Assembly (NCBI GenBank): GCA_014925825.1 | Contig: JACGCK010000003.1 | Span: 1-64,000, forward strand | Source: Pholiota molesta | Taxonomy: Eukaryota > Basidiomycota > Agaricomycetes > Agaricales > Strophariaceae | Direction of reading: 5' to 3' | Length of the DNA stretch: 64,000 nt | Shown here: piece after piece, positions 11,382-23,836 of the stretch | Layout: every line of letters starts with the position of its first letter | How positions within the stretch are numbered: the stretch's first letter is position 1 | Program-made: the position numbers and the translations under genes | Notes under the pieces: model-generated | Database searches by the model: none | Told to the model about the DNA's origin: nothing | The model's input: the letters and a program-made list of their open reading frames with translations, nothing else

Positions 11382-14052
11382 ATGGCGGATATCTCGGTTG
11401 ATACAGCCTCACAGGCGAACTACGCCGATATTGCATCACAGCATGTAGCTTTTGATTGGTCTATCGACTTTGACACAAGGATCTTGAGTGGTTCTGCAAC
11501 ACACGACATGGTTGCGACGAAGGGTGATGTCAAGGAAGTAATGTAAGCAATATGCCTTCATATTCTGTCTATCCATCGAGAATTTTACCTCGCGTCAGAT
11601 TGGATACCTGGGAGATTGATCTTAAGACGATTGCTGTGGATGGAGTTGAAGTTTCAGTACGTTCCTTGGCCATTCAGATTTTCCACAAAACAGACGCCAA
11701 TTATTGCTTCATCTTGCAGTATGATGTAAAACCCAAGCACCCTGTCATGGGATCTGCATTACATATTCCTCTTCCAAAGCCCTTGTCTGTTGGGTCATCG
11801 GTCACTATCAAAATTGACTACGAAACGACTGAAGGATGCATTGCACTTCAATGGCTGGATAAAGAGTGTGTTTCTTCGTTCATTAATCGACCACCATCAG
11901 TTGACGTGCTTCGCAGCCAAACCCAAGGAAAGAATTTCCCGTACTTGTTCAGTCAATGTCAGCCTATCTACACCCGAGCTCTCGCTCCTCTGCAAGGTTC
12001 GTTGCTGCGTTCTCTGTACTGGGCGCCTACCTGATATCTTCTAATAGACACTCCGCAAACAAGATAGTACGCAAACGATAATATACCGATTCAATAAGAG
12101 CTTATATGTCGTCTAGAAATACTCTGCAAAAGTGACTTCTGTCCTTCCTGTCTTGATGTCTGCCCGACGCATTTCACCACCTTCCGACGGTCCCCCACAC
12201 GACGGAAAGTCATTGGCAAAGATGTCGTCACATACACCTTCAATCAGGTTAGTCGATCAGTTCTTTTAGATATACTCGCTGATGTATTTATATAATTTTA
12301 TAGCCCGTACCAATCCCCGCTTATCTCCTGGCTATCGCTGTAGGAAATGTTCGCTATCGGACGTTTTCTATACCTGAGGGAAAACAGTGGACCAGTGGAA
12401 TCTGGGCAGAGCCTGAGTTGATCGATGCTGCCTATTGGGAGTTCAGCGAAGATACCACACGGTACTATTTTTATACCTCGTACGAAATTATCTGACATTT
12501 ACTCTTCCCTGCAGATTTTTAGCCAAGGAGGAGACAATTGTCACTGACTATAAGTTTGGTGTTTATGATCTTCTCGTGCTTCCACCATCGTTTCCTTATG
12601 GAGGAATGGTGAGTGAGATAGTTTTGGTCAATCCGAGCTGTAATTTTATTCGGTGGCTTGTATAGGAAAATGCATGCCTCACATTTTTGACGCCCAGTGG
12701 GTTCAGCATTTTATTGCTGCTCTTCTCTAAGTTATCTTACGCCAACACTAGCACTCTTAACTGGCGACAGGACCTTAGTCGATGTCGTGGTTCACGAAGC
12801 AACCCACTCATGGTTCGGAAATGGAGTCACGTAAATAACTGTCTTTTATTGCTTTTGGTGTTGACATCAATTCTTTGTATACCAGGCACGCCAATCCCTC
12901 TCATTTCTGGCTTAACGAAGGTTGGACGACTTACATCGAGCGAGTTCTGCAAGAATTTCTGCATTCTCCCGCCGAACGTGGCTTCGCGTTTGTCATCGGT
13001 TCCAAAGCATTGTATGATTCATTGAGAACGTACAACGACCGACCAAAATACCAGCGGCTCATAATCGAGTTCGAAGCAGGCGAAGATCCAGACGAGGCTT
13101 ACAGCAGCATTCCGTACGAGAAAGGCGCCAACTTCATTCTTCATCTCGGTATGCCCTTTCAAACCGATTTGGATCCCAGGCTCATCTTGGATTTGATTAA
13201 TTCCGTAGAACGTACGCTGGGAGGCCTTGACGTCTTCTTGCCTTATGTGAAGGATTATGTTGAGACTTTCATCGGACAGAGCATAACCACTGCGCAATGG
13301 AAGGAGCATCTTTTCAGCTATTGGGAGAAACACGGTGGGCCAGAAAAAATCAAAGCTCTCAACACCGTCGATTTCGATGCCTGGTTTTATGGAGAGGGCG
13401 TCGAGCTCCCAGTCAAGATGGAGTACGATCTCACACTTGCCGAGACGGCATATAAACTGGCTGAGCGATGGGATGCTGCGCGAAACGCTACTGATATCCC
13501 CAAGCTTGACTTCAAGAAATCCGATCTGGAAGGTTTCAACTCTAATCAAATAGGTTTGACCTTTCATCCTTCTGTATGGGACAGGCACGTCAAAAGAGGC
13601 TAACTTTATCATTTTTTCGGAAAGTGGTCTTCCTTGAGCGTCTCCAATCGTACCCTCCTCTTCCATCTGATCTGATTCTTTACCTTGGGAGCTTGTATAA
13701 CCTCTCAACGACCCCGAACGCGGAGATCCGCCTTCGTTTCTACGAAGTCGCACTTGGCGACCCGTCCTCAGCAGCTGCGAAGATGCTCGCTGACGAAGCT
13801 GCTAAATGGGTCATTGGCGACGATGGATCTGGTGTAGTGAAAGGACGCATGAAATTCTGCCGCCCTGTGCTGAAGGCGGTGGCCAAGGTGGATAAGGCGT
13901 TGGCGATCGAGAATTGGGAGAAAAAGAGGACGGCGTTCCACCCGATAGCGAGGAAGCTGATTGATCTTGTATGTCCTGCATTCTTTCTGGCGTGGTCATT
14001 AGCGCCTGACTTGGTCATCCAGGATTTGGGATTGGCGCCAACCAAGGCGTAA
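11382..14052 (+). CDS. LTA4H: Leukotriene A4 hydrolase-type aminopeptidase (M1 family)
   Basis: A zinc aminopeptidase of the M1 family; fungal members trim peptides and have residual epoxide hydrolase activity. About 13 exons. The N-terminal beta domain runs from MADISVDTASQANYAD to the LPVLMSARR strand. The catalytic domain has the exopeptidase motif GGMEN, the zinc site VVHEATHSWFGNGV with the third ligand in WLNEGWTTY, and the Tyr-bearing PYEKGANF. The C-terminal HEAT-like domain ends FHPIARKLIDL-DLGLAPTKA. Relative to the usual HEISHSWTGN, this protein has A-T and F-G-N-G. Exon 5 (about 12047-12069) reads DTPQTR but ends one base out of phase with the next exon (from 12116, KYSAKVTSVLPV). 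One extra A near 12060 would give DTPQTKIKYSAKV, matching the family, so a base is probably missing. Confidence 0.92.
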
Positions 14053-14210
14053 ACGTAGCGCCAGCTAGAATTCCAATCCAGAAATTGTAACTCCATTATC
14101 TGAATGAACAACACCACAGACAAGTGTAAAATATTGACAAACCCCATCATCGACCATTGACACTGCAGAATCTAACAATAATTTGAAAACCAAAGCGAAA
14201 AAGCTGATTA

Positions 14211-15629
14211 TCACTTGAATCCTCCCCAAATATCGCCGAACACATCATCCTTTTTCGGTGCAGCAGGCTGAGATGGCATAGCGAACGACCCAAATGGATC
14301 CGTGGTAGCTGTAGGCACAGCAGGGGCCGCCGGCGCCGAGCCCCACACCGCATTCGTATTGAACATCTGTTGCTGGGGCACCGTCGGAGCTGCAGGTGCG
14401 CCCCATACATTCGGCTGTGCAGGGATCGCTGGCGCGCCGGACCAGCCGGACGAGGCGCCCCACATGCCTACGCCGTTGTTGCCCACCATGCTCGTGGGCT
14501 GTTGTTGCACAGGTGGTGGCTGCTGCTGCTGCTGGCTGGGCGCCACCCCAATACGCAGTTTGGTTGTTGTATTGACCGAAACCCGCTGATGCAGCTGATG
14601 CAGGGGGCGCAGCGGAGAATAGAGAGAGAATGTCCTGCTTTACGTCTTTCTTCGGTTCTGGGGTGTTGGACACGGGCGGGCCATGGAAGTCTAGCGAGAA
14701 CAGATCGTTCTCGGGTGCCTTGGGCTGTTGTTGTTGCTGAGTTGCAGGGGTAGGAACTTGCTGCGCAGTGGGTGCAGGCACAGCGCCTGTCGGTCTGTTT
14801 ACGTAGTTGGACGAGAGGAGTTGATGGGCTTGGGGCTGGCGGGTTGTAGCGGGAACGGCGGGCGGCGCGCGAGTCGAAAAGCTGTTCGTATGGTTATGCG
14901 TCGGGCGGACGAGGAGACGGTGGGTGACGCTGTAAATGGTTGTTGTTGTGGAACTGGGGCTGGGGCGGTTTGGGAAGCGGCGGCGGCGGCGTTGTCGAGA
15001 ATTGAGGGTCGACGGGCGGGGGTCCGTCCAGGGCCCATCGGCGCGATTCGTATTTTGAGCGAATGAAGGATTCCATTTTGCTGAGATTAAGAAAGGTCAA
15101 AGAGTATTCGTGACTGGAGCAAAAGCGATTTAATGAACATACTGCTCGGGAGGGACGTGTCCTGCTTTGAGATGGGCTTCCCAATATAAATTCGCATAGT
15201 GGTTTCCCCATTTCTGGATCGACTATTATAATAATCAGATATTAATGTCGTCAAAAGAGAGTTACATGAGAGAAAATCGTACCTCCATCTGTTCCGGAGT
15301 CCATACATCCAGGTCGACCGACTTCACCTTGCTGATATGCGTGCCCATTCCTCGATGAATTCCAGAGCATCGGATGCACAGAAACACGCCACTAGTAAGC
15401 CTTTAGCAAAGCAGACGCCGTGTCAAAGACCGACGTACATATTCCAAGACGCCCACCGAGGATCTGTGGTATATCGCATCACATCATCAGCTACTTCAAG
15501 CTCATTAGAGTCGTACTGGAACTCACCATTGCGCTTGCAGTCAGCGCAAACTTTGTTTTCGGGGCGCTTAACGAGCTCCCGCAGTGTACGTGTGAATCGC
15601 TCGGAGGTGGCCTTGTCTTGTCTTGACAT
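14211..15629 (-). CDS. ArfGAP domain protein (SMAP/Age2 type)
   Basis: A GTPase-activating protein for Arf, acting in vesicle budding at Golgi and endosomes. The N-terminal exons rebuild a full ArfGAP zinc finger: CADCKRN (15527-15629 exon), DPRWASWN, then [20 protein letters not shown] with the catalytic Arg in IHRGMG, followed by [27 protein letters not shown] and [19 protein letters not shown]. The C-terminal half is Pro/Gln/Ala-rich, with a DLFSLDF patch and the end [12 protein letters not shown], typical clathrin/adaptor-binding style tails. The big last exon changes frame three times: near 15006-15008, near 14903-14905 and near 14538-14540. Each is repaired by adding C bases (one, one and two) to a C run on the coding strand, so these are likely lost bases. 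It converges with the aminopeptidase gene 158 bp away. Confidence 0.85.
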
Positions 15630-17442
15630 TGTGGTGTACGCGGTCAGAGTCAGAGGGATGGATGAAGCAAGCGGACACTGCGGGGTCCACCCTTCACCGA
15701 AATATAGAGGCTCTTGCATAGCATGTCCAAATAATGATGGATGGATCAATTTCCCTTTCGGGAATGTGTGCTATATTTGTCGCAGCTCTCAGGTTTCGTG
15801 CCACCGAATTGTTGGAGAATGTGGGATGAAGTTGATGCTCTAGAGAAAGACATAAATTAATAGTAACAGAATATAAAAGTAGATTTACTTATAGGATTAC
15901 AAACTGAATTTTTGCGTTCACCAGTAACTACAGTCTAAGTGAATTTGATACTAGTATCCTGGCATATCGCAGCTTCCGCAACATGTACAGAAGAACCTGG
16001 ACTGCCGAGGAAAACAGTGACGCGCTCAATGCATAAGGTTTGTGGTCGAAAATAAGTTCCCGAACCTCTTGGGGTTTTATACACGAAAGGCATATGGGTA
16101 ACGCGTCATAGTTCCCAGATCATCATACTGTGATACGCGTCGGAGTCGTCTGAATGGCGATGTTTCTTTTCGTAGATCCTTACCCACCCAGTGTATTGCC
16201 CGCAGAAGACTAACTCAGAAGCAGGCGATAACTATAGGTTTCCATTCTTCATCAACTTGTTGAGCGGCCTACATTGCCGGTGAAGGGGGATATGTTAGAG
16301 TATGTTAGTCTAACGAAATATTCTAGAGATCTCTGAATGTTCAGGAAGAACATTATCCGGAAAATGATGCATGGCCTCTAGCGGACATACCAATAATATC
16401 TTCCTTATCATCCCATACCACCTCAGGTTCAACAAGACTTTCCTAAACCCTATGCTAAATGCTAGCTACTATCTTACGCAATGACCCGAAGTCATACCTC
16501 GGCTGGAAGCCTTGGTTTTTCTTCTAGAGTCCGATCCTTTCCTATCTGAGATGAGGGCATAAGACTAAAGGTAACAAAAAGGTAAATATATATCGGTGCA
16601 TCATATTGATGCGCGCCCTCAGGTTTGTTGCTAGCCAGTGGTGAATAGAGCCTACGATAGACTCAAGCGCATTGAGAGGGTGCCCCCCGAGTGTATTCAA
16701 GTCCAAAGAGTCTAATGCGGGAACTGGGAAGCGGTGAATCGTGAAGCTTGGAGATAAGGCGTGTGAATGAGTGTGAAATTCTGCGCGACCTTCCAACAGT
16801 GTGAGATAGTGGAATCGGACGTTTGCACTCACCGTCAGTGCGCCACGCTTTTCATGGTGAAGTGATCAATATCATTCGCGAAAGCTCGCGATCGTGACCA
16901 AGGACGCGTATGGCGTCAGTGAACAGGACGCGTCGGTGGCGCGATTTATCTGATTAGATTAGATTAACGTAACAGGAAACACAAACGACCAACCCAAAAT
17001 GCACAAAAAGCATATGAAAGCGAAAAATAGGTCAAGGCGGCAGTGCAGACCGGAGTGCGCGAATTGTCCGATGGACCGGCGCGAAGAACGCGACGTTGAA
17101 TGGGGGGTGTGATGACAACGTAGAGTGGAGAATGATGGGACTGAACGCTTTTGTTTCGGCAGAGATGGGCGTGGATAAGGAAAGCCCAGAGGATGTAGCA
17201 GTATTTTTAGTGGGGAAGAGCAGGATACGGTGCACGTGTGATTTGAATATATTTTGATTGTGGCTTGCTGATTGCAACAGATTCGTGTCTCGTTCCTCGT
17301 CGTCGTTGGCAGCGCACTCGCATTAATATCGTTTTCCGCCTTCAAGTTCGCTCTTTTGCTTTTTCTTTCTCGTCATTGCCGTTGATACTGCTCACAGCGC
17401 GTGCGGGTCAGGTCGGACACTTGTCAGTGACCGAGTTGGTCC
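15630..17442. other. Intergenic region, no gene supported
   Basis: 1.8 kb between the divergent ArfGAP and Bni4-like genes. A 96-codon minus frame at 16542-16832 opens with GTG and has protein-like composition, but there is no ATG, acceptor or homology I recognise. The segment 15850-16550 is AT-rich and featureless. Confidence 0.5.
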
Positions 17443-20400
17443 ATGGCTGTTGTGGTAACTCCTGACTGGGCTCACAACATGGACAACAACCGCCAGCGAA
17501 CATCTCCCGCCAACGAGGCGCAGGCCCAGGGGGCACACCCACAAACTCCACAGCAGCAACAGCAACAACAACAGCAGCAGCTCTTGCATCAACAACAGCA
17601 ACAGCAGCAGATGCTCCTCGCCGCGCAGCAGTCGGGCTATTCATACCCTGTCCAGCAACAGCCGCAAGGCAGCTGGACGCCAAACGTCACCGCGCCCCCA
17701 TTTTATCCCTCCTTTTATCAAAACCATCAGCAACAGACCCCGCAGCAGCCTTATCAACTCCACAAGCGCCCTACTTCGATCCTGCCAATGCACAACTAGC
17801 TGCGCAATGGGCCTACCAGCAGATGATGTTCAACGCCCAGCATGGCTTTGCACAACATATCTCTCCGAACCAAAGCCCAGCTAATGCCAATCGAACCGGG
17901 CAACCTCAAGGCACACCTGACTACTTTGCGCAAGTCCAGATCCCACCCATGTTCAATCCCTTTCCTAGTGGTACACCTCCACCACAGGCACGACAAGGAG
18001 GGGATCAGCAGAGTCAAGAGTATCCTGGATTTCATCCATACAGGCGGCCCAATCGACAGCCATCGTCGCCAGCGGAAGCGGCTGCTCATGACCGGCGGCA
18101 GGGACAAGGACAAAGGCAGGGTATCGGTCAGATACCACACCCACCGTACGCGCGCCCAGAGGCTTCGGGTTCTTCTTCATCTATTAATTCGTCCTCTAGC
18201 CAACGCCAGAGGACCAATAGCAACCAAAGTGCACATAGCAGTGTCCACAACGCCCCGAGCCTGCGCGGCGCGTCCCCGGCACAGGCCTCATCCCGAGGCT
18301 CGCCGTCGCCGGTCTCCTCCTCGTCTACCCCTAGTCCCCTGCGCCAACCGCACGTTCGCACCGGATCATCATCGTCATCGGCGTCGACTGCGACAACAAC
18401 ATCTATTCGCCCCTCGCCCTCGCTGCCTACAACCGCCACTTCTAATGCATCAGCATCTACTACTGGCGCAGGATCCGCATCATCGTCCGCAACGCCACGT
18501 CTGACCCGACCCTCTCCGCTTTCGCAAGGCAATTTTACCGCGTCAGAGAAACGTCGGTCACGAGATGACATCGATCTTGGCGCCCTACTTTCAGAGGCTA
18601 CGCCAACCGCCACCATGATCCGCAGCGGCGGCCTCAAGGGTCGGCTTCGCAGGGCACTTTCTTTTAACGCCGCCCAAACACTCAAGGAAGAAGCAGATGC
18701 TGAAGTAGAGGCGGAAAAGGCGGCTGCTGAGACCCTTGACGAGGAGGACGAGGACGACGATGTGTCAATCAAGGCCTCGCAAGTGAACGGTAAACTAAAA
18801 GCCAAAGCGACTGTACCCCCGATCACGACCAAGTCTTCAGTCTCTGGCCATGGTACAGAGGACGAAGGCCCTATGTCGGCATCGACGTCTACGGCGTCCA
18901 TTCCAGTGAAAAAGAAGGGCCGGGCGGCATCTTTGTTCAATTCGCGGCTCAATGCGAGTACAGATAACATCTCACTGTCTTCTACTGTTAGCAGCGCTAG
19001 TGTCATGATCCGCAAACTCGGCGCTATGGGCAAGTTGGCCAGACGAAACTCTCTAGCTGGAATCACGTCTTTATTCAAGGACAAGGACAAGGATAAGTCG
19101 AAGGACTCTAAGGAAGAAGGATCATCGAAGGGCAAGAAAAAGGACAAGGAAAAAGATAAGAAGACCGCGAAGGGGGCAGCAGCAGTGGCTAGTGTATCGC
19201 ATGTTACAGCTGAGTTGGATCGACCGAGTGCAACAGGCGACTGGAGCGTTGGGACGGATATGAACGGCTTATCTCCTGCTGCGAAGCTTGCCAGACAGCA
19301 TACGCTCAAGAGCAACGCTGAGGCGGCTGCTAAGGCAAAGGAGGCGCGGGAAGCTAAGGAGGCGAAGGAAGCCAAAGACGCGGCGACCGCTGCTGCTGCC
19401 GCTGCTGCCGTCACTGGCCAACGAAACGGTGTCCTCTCAAACGGAACAAAAGTACCTACATGGGACCGTAATACTGGTACGCGCCAGGGCTCCGCCTCAC
19501 CCGTTAAGGGCAGCTCTTCAGGCGGAATCAGGATCAATGAAGACGGAACCCGGACGCTGATCGAGGATGACGATGATGAGAGCGATGATGGACATTACCA
19601 CCATCACTTCCAAGAGCGTTCTGCGCATGGCCATAACCAGCCGGGGCAAGGGTTTGCTGATGGGTGGGATGACGATGAAGACTGGGACGTTGATGCAGAA
19701 GGCGAAGGTGATAGGGATGAGGACGAGGATGTGACGATCCGCGTGGGTATGGAACCTAGGGCGAGTATGGACAGCGAGGATGAGCGGTACATGCATACCC
19801 AGTTACATCTTCCACAATCGCCGGAGATGGAACCGTGGGCTGTCGACGTTCGTCGCAGTGTAGAGAAGGCTCGCAAACCCGCCAAGGGGATCTTGAAACG
19901 TATGTTACCTCTCTTTTCTTTTCGTTTTATTTTGAATCCCTGGATCAATGCCTATTTCTGACTGCTTCTGTAGGTGCCGAAAGCTACGACCAACAAGTCT
20001 ACCTAAACGACCCTTCAAACCCTCCTCATCGCGCTCGGTCAAACTCGTACAACTCCCCGGCAGCTCAATCAGAGCTGGGCCCGCTTGCTCGCATCCCTTC
20101 TCCAGATCCTGACCACATCGATGGCCTTCATCGACATGGATCGCATTCTTCCGGCAATGGACCGTCGTCGTCAACCTCATCGCTGCCATCAGATTCGCCA
20201 GCGCCTTTCTTGCCCCCGCTAGCACTGGATGCTAACATTTCTCGCTTCTCGACAACGTTCACCACAGCGCCTATATCGGATACTGACCCTCTGGATACGC
20301 CATCAACGGTGACGAGCGCGAATTTTAGTACGAGCACCAGTAATACAAGCGTCGCAAGTAGCGCTCGAAATGGTGGAAGTCTTGAACTTTCGCACGTCGA

Positions 20401-20791
20401 GAATAGGACATCTGGTATTTTCCAGAATCCCACTTTCAATTCATCTGCGCCTGCATTGTCAACGATGGGATCTATCTCGATCAATACACCCCCGACACTG
20501 ACACACCGATCCGCGACGACACCAGGCAAGAGGCTGACATTTGCGACGAACTTGTCGGTGTATGATACCTTCTCGGCATCTGTTTATGACCGAAGGAGCG
20601 AGCCAGCGACATGGAGTCGCTTGACCCCTGCGCTTGCGCAGAGGATAAAAGAGGAACTTAATTCCTACAAAATGGAGGAGATGGAAGTGCATGCCGCAAG
20701 TCGGATCCAGTGCGTATATCCTTTTACCTGGATGGAAGGAGGTGTGGACTGATCGTGTTTTCTGTTCAATAGCACGCAATTCTTTGTCTAG
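17443..20791 (+). CDS. Bni4-like protein, probable PP1-targeting scaffold
   Basis: A ~1,000-residue low-complexity protein whose C-terminus matches the conserved end of the yeast Bni4 family, which brings protein phosphatase 1 to the bud neck/septum for chitin synthesis. Order: polyGln tracts (~30-60), Ser/Pro-rich region, a basic GGLKGRLRRALSFNAAQ motif, RLNASTDNISLSSTVSSA, MIRKLGAMGKLARRNS, a long KDK/KEK run, an Ala-rich coil, and an acidic DDDEDWDVDAEGEGDRDED patch. The last exons (19974-20709, 20773-20791) carry KRLTFATNLSVYDTF (an RVxF-like PP1 docking motif), VYDRRSEPATWSRLTP, IKEELNSYKME and the end HTQFFV. The frame changes near 17761-17766, where one extra base gives a continuous reading into QAPYFDPANAQLAAQW. 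A second in-frame ATG at 17479 is an alternative start. Family assignment rests on the last ~70 residues. Confidence 0.72.
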
Positions 20792-22451
20792 TGGATTCGG
20801 GACTCTTCTGCCCTATCTATGTTATCCGCTTCTCTAGATCCTTGACCTCCGACATGACTTTTCTCGCTCTCTATTTCTCTGCCTTTTTGGATTTTCTCAG
20901 CATTCCGTCCATCCAATCTCACGACCCCCTCTTCTTTTGGCCCCTGTCAACCCGCGGTTGATTCATACACTACGACCACCCGTCCGTCCGTCTGCCTTCG
21001 CCCCCTGTCGCCCTCGCTCGTCATTATTATCACGCACAATCTCATACATCGTTGTACCTGTCTGCATCCCGTCTATCGTCTGCGTCTGGCCCATACTGAA
21101 CTGTCCTTCTACATACAGTCGTTTTTATTGATTCCCTCCCTTATCTTCCTGTTACTTCGTTCACCCTATTTACCCGTCTTGTCCAGTCTATCCCTATGAT
21201 CACGACTCTGGAACTGGGCATCTTTAACCTCGATATCCCGCTCCTACTTCAATTAGTCTTTATCCTATATACCCGCACGACCCAATCACCAATCCAATCA
21301 ATATCCAAATTCTCCAACTCGATACCTGCCTCTGGGCCACTTGCTTTCGAAAAGTTTTTGCTTTGTTTGTGGTTGCTTTCTCTTCCTCTCCTGCAATTCC
21401 CTCTTCATATCCCATCTCTCATTTACCCCATATTATAACCGGCACAACCGACACGGACAGTTCATTATGTGAAATTCGACGAGGACAAAGACGAAGACGC
21501 AGACGCAGACAGACGATCAAAGGGTGACGGAACTATACGTGATAGTACTACCAGGCCAAGCCACAGTGTACTGGACGAACGCCTGGACAAGCCCGGGACC
21601 ACGGTATTTATGCGCTGGCAGCCTAACTACTAACTTGCCTGTTATACCATTGGTGGATCTAAACTGCACTTGGACGGCAAGGACTTTGAATTCGTTCTGA
21701 AATGTCCCCCTTTCCAAATCCTTTGCGTTCTGTTATCTATCTCATACCACTCTCCCTCTCCTCTCTTTTTTTTTTTTTGCAAAATTTGACCTGGAACGGA
21801 CATCACGAAAAACTTGCATAATGTAAAATTGCATTGCATGCCCATGCCCATGCCCATCTCCCCGGCCACAACACCATCATTTCCCATGATTCGCATCTCT
21901 TTTGATCGTTTCGAATGTTACTACCAAGTATTATTACTATTACTACTACTCATCGTTATACATCCTACACATACGCGTCCTAGCCCTGACACACAACAAG
22001 CATCTGAATCACTCTCCTTTTCTCTCATCTCATAAATAATGTTGTCTGAAGCTCGCAATTCATCTTTCTGATTTACAATTTCGAGATGCTTGCGCATCTG
22101 CCCCGAGTCCTCTTAGACTAAAATAATATGTTTTTTCCGAGCTTTTCTCGACATTCCCAACCTGCTTATGAAATTTCTACCTTCCAGCGATGTTTTGAAT
22201 GTTTACTATATACTATGTTATTTTCGAAGATATAACTTGTCCAAGACGCGCCGCGTTGTAATAATGAGCGCGATTGGTCTGTGACTTAACCACGTGATCG
22301 CGTATTTACTGGTGACGCATGTCACCCAGGCGCTCTTTCAACCCAACCTTCACCTGCAAAACACCACCGGCGTCGAATTCCAAAGCACCTTTCCAGGATC
22401 TCAGGACACGTTGTTTTCTCACAAGGATGAGATAGAGCCCAGGGTATTTGA
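20792..22451. other. Long intergenic/3' flank region, no gene seen
   Basis: Pyrimidine-rich (CT and TTC) on the plus strand for most of 20800-21470, then AT-rich. Open frames lack motifs. A T11-12 run lies near 21767-21778. The stretch probably includes a 3' UTR of the Bni4-like gene and the promoter of the next gene; a CCACGTGATCGCG site is at about 22291-22303. Confidence 0.45.
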
Positions 22452-23836
22452 ATGAGTGAAAGCTACCTGGCAGCAAAGTCACTCGCCTTTCGTGCCAACT
22501 TGGCCAAATTGGTGTCGCCCTTGCGGCGTGTGCGACCCAAACGACCCTTCTACGAGCTGCCTGCACATAGAATCCCAACTCTATGGTGCCTTTACAGAGG
22601 ACTACTACGCAATTCTCCTACAGAAGATGTGAGAGCTAGTCCCCCATGCTTGGCCGATGGTTTCATTGAACGCTCAATTGCAGATTAAATTTCGCGTTCG
22701 AGTCCTTTTCCACCAGTACAAAGGATCGACTGGGCTAGAGAGGACCGTCAAAGCCCTTAAGCTTGGTTATAAAGTAAGCTGATGGTTTTCAAATATATGC
22801 GCATTTAGCTGATTTTTTCTTCTTGGAAGTGGCTGGACTTCTTCAAGCAGGCAAAAGCCGGTGATGAACATCGCCAGGCAGTTTTAAACCGCTATTCCAA
22901 CTTGATTGCGGCAAAAAGGGAGAAAACCTGGATGATGAAGCTTGTCCGAGAGGAAATTGTGCGCAGCGAATATCTTAGACCAAAAGTTGTGGCAAACTCA
23001 CTGTTGTATAGGAATGGCAAGCTAAGCTTCGACATCGACCTATTCTTACCGGCGGCTATATGAGACCTAATCTCAACCACGGACCTCTTCCTCGCATGAA
23101 ACCTCAGCCACCAGCTATTTCACACCTGATCATAAAGCGGTTAAAGAAACGCGAGCTGCGCCATAGCAAAAGAACACAGTTAGAGAGCGATATGGAAGAC
23201 CTCGACATAGAGCGCAAATTCGAGGAAGGTCTGCAAAGACTTACTGGCGTTGAATTTCCGAAAATATACTCCAGTCCCGAGGCGAAGATAGAATGGGGTG
23301 CGTATTCAGTTCCTGTGATATTCTGTCTACAATTATTGATTGATATCGTCATCTTAGAACAACCCATTGTTGCTTCCCTAGACAATATCAGAATCTCCCA
23401 AACACACGAATATGCCAGAGCTGCTCAGAAATTTTCCCCAGAACTGATGGAGACGATCATCGAAGCTCGACGAGAGAAGATTCGCAACAAGACCCGGGAA
23501 AAGGAACGAGAACGTCGCGGCGAACTAACGAAGAGCGCTATCAAGCGCCAACGAAAAGGACCTCCTGCCCACATCTTAGCCAAAATGACTCCGAAAGAGC
23601 GCGAGATGGACAAAATCTCCAGGAGCCTTAGTGAAGTGGGATACGTCGCAGTCGTAAAAGAGCGACTTGGCTTCAAGTTGAAGAATCCAGAAACTGCCTT
23701 GGAACTTGGACAAAAGGACAATCAACCTCTTCTTGACCAGGCTACAACTTTGATTCGCGCGGAGAACCGACGACGGGATAAAGAGATGCGAGAAGCAATC
23801 AAGTCGAGTTCATCTGCACAACCAGAAGACATTTAG
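22452..23836 (+). CDS. LYR-motif protein (Cup1-like family), probably mitochondrial
   Basis: The N-terminal exon contains a clear LYR motif, LWCLYRGLLRN, inside a helical domain, as in mitochondrial LYR proteins that dock with acyl carrier protein. Exons: 22452-22628, 22684-22773 (IKFRVRVLFHQYKGSTG), 22830-23005, then from 23065, with a 60-nt in-frame intron at 23298-23357 that is easily misread as coding. A 59-nt intron at 23006-23064 joins ANSLL to PNLNHGPLPRMKPQPP and removes a stop; the alternative is a lost base near 23050. The C-terminal half is highly charged and helical (REKERERRGELTK, KMTPKEREMDKISRSL). Upstream Arg/Lys-rich residues (SPLRRVRPKRP) fit a targeting region. The subfamily name is from memory of the domain layout and is less certain than the LYR motif. 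Confidence 0.68.

Noticed and set aside
16542..16832. Minus-strand 96-codon frame
   Set aside because: No ATG, no convincing acceptor, no family resemblance.
18128..19537. 469-codon minus-strand open frame opposite the Bni4-like gene
   Set aside because: Repetitive Ser/Val/Ala composition mirrors the low-complexity coding sequence on the plus strand; no independent motif.
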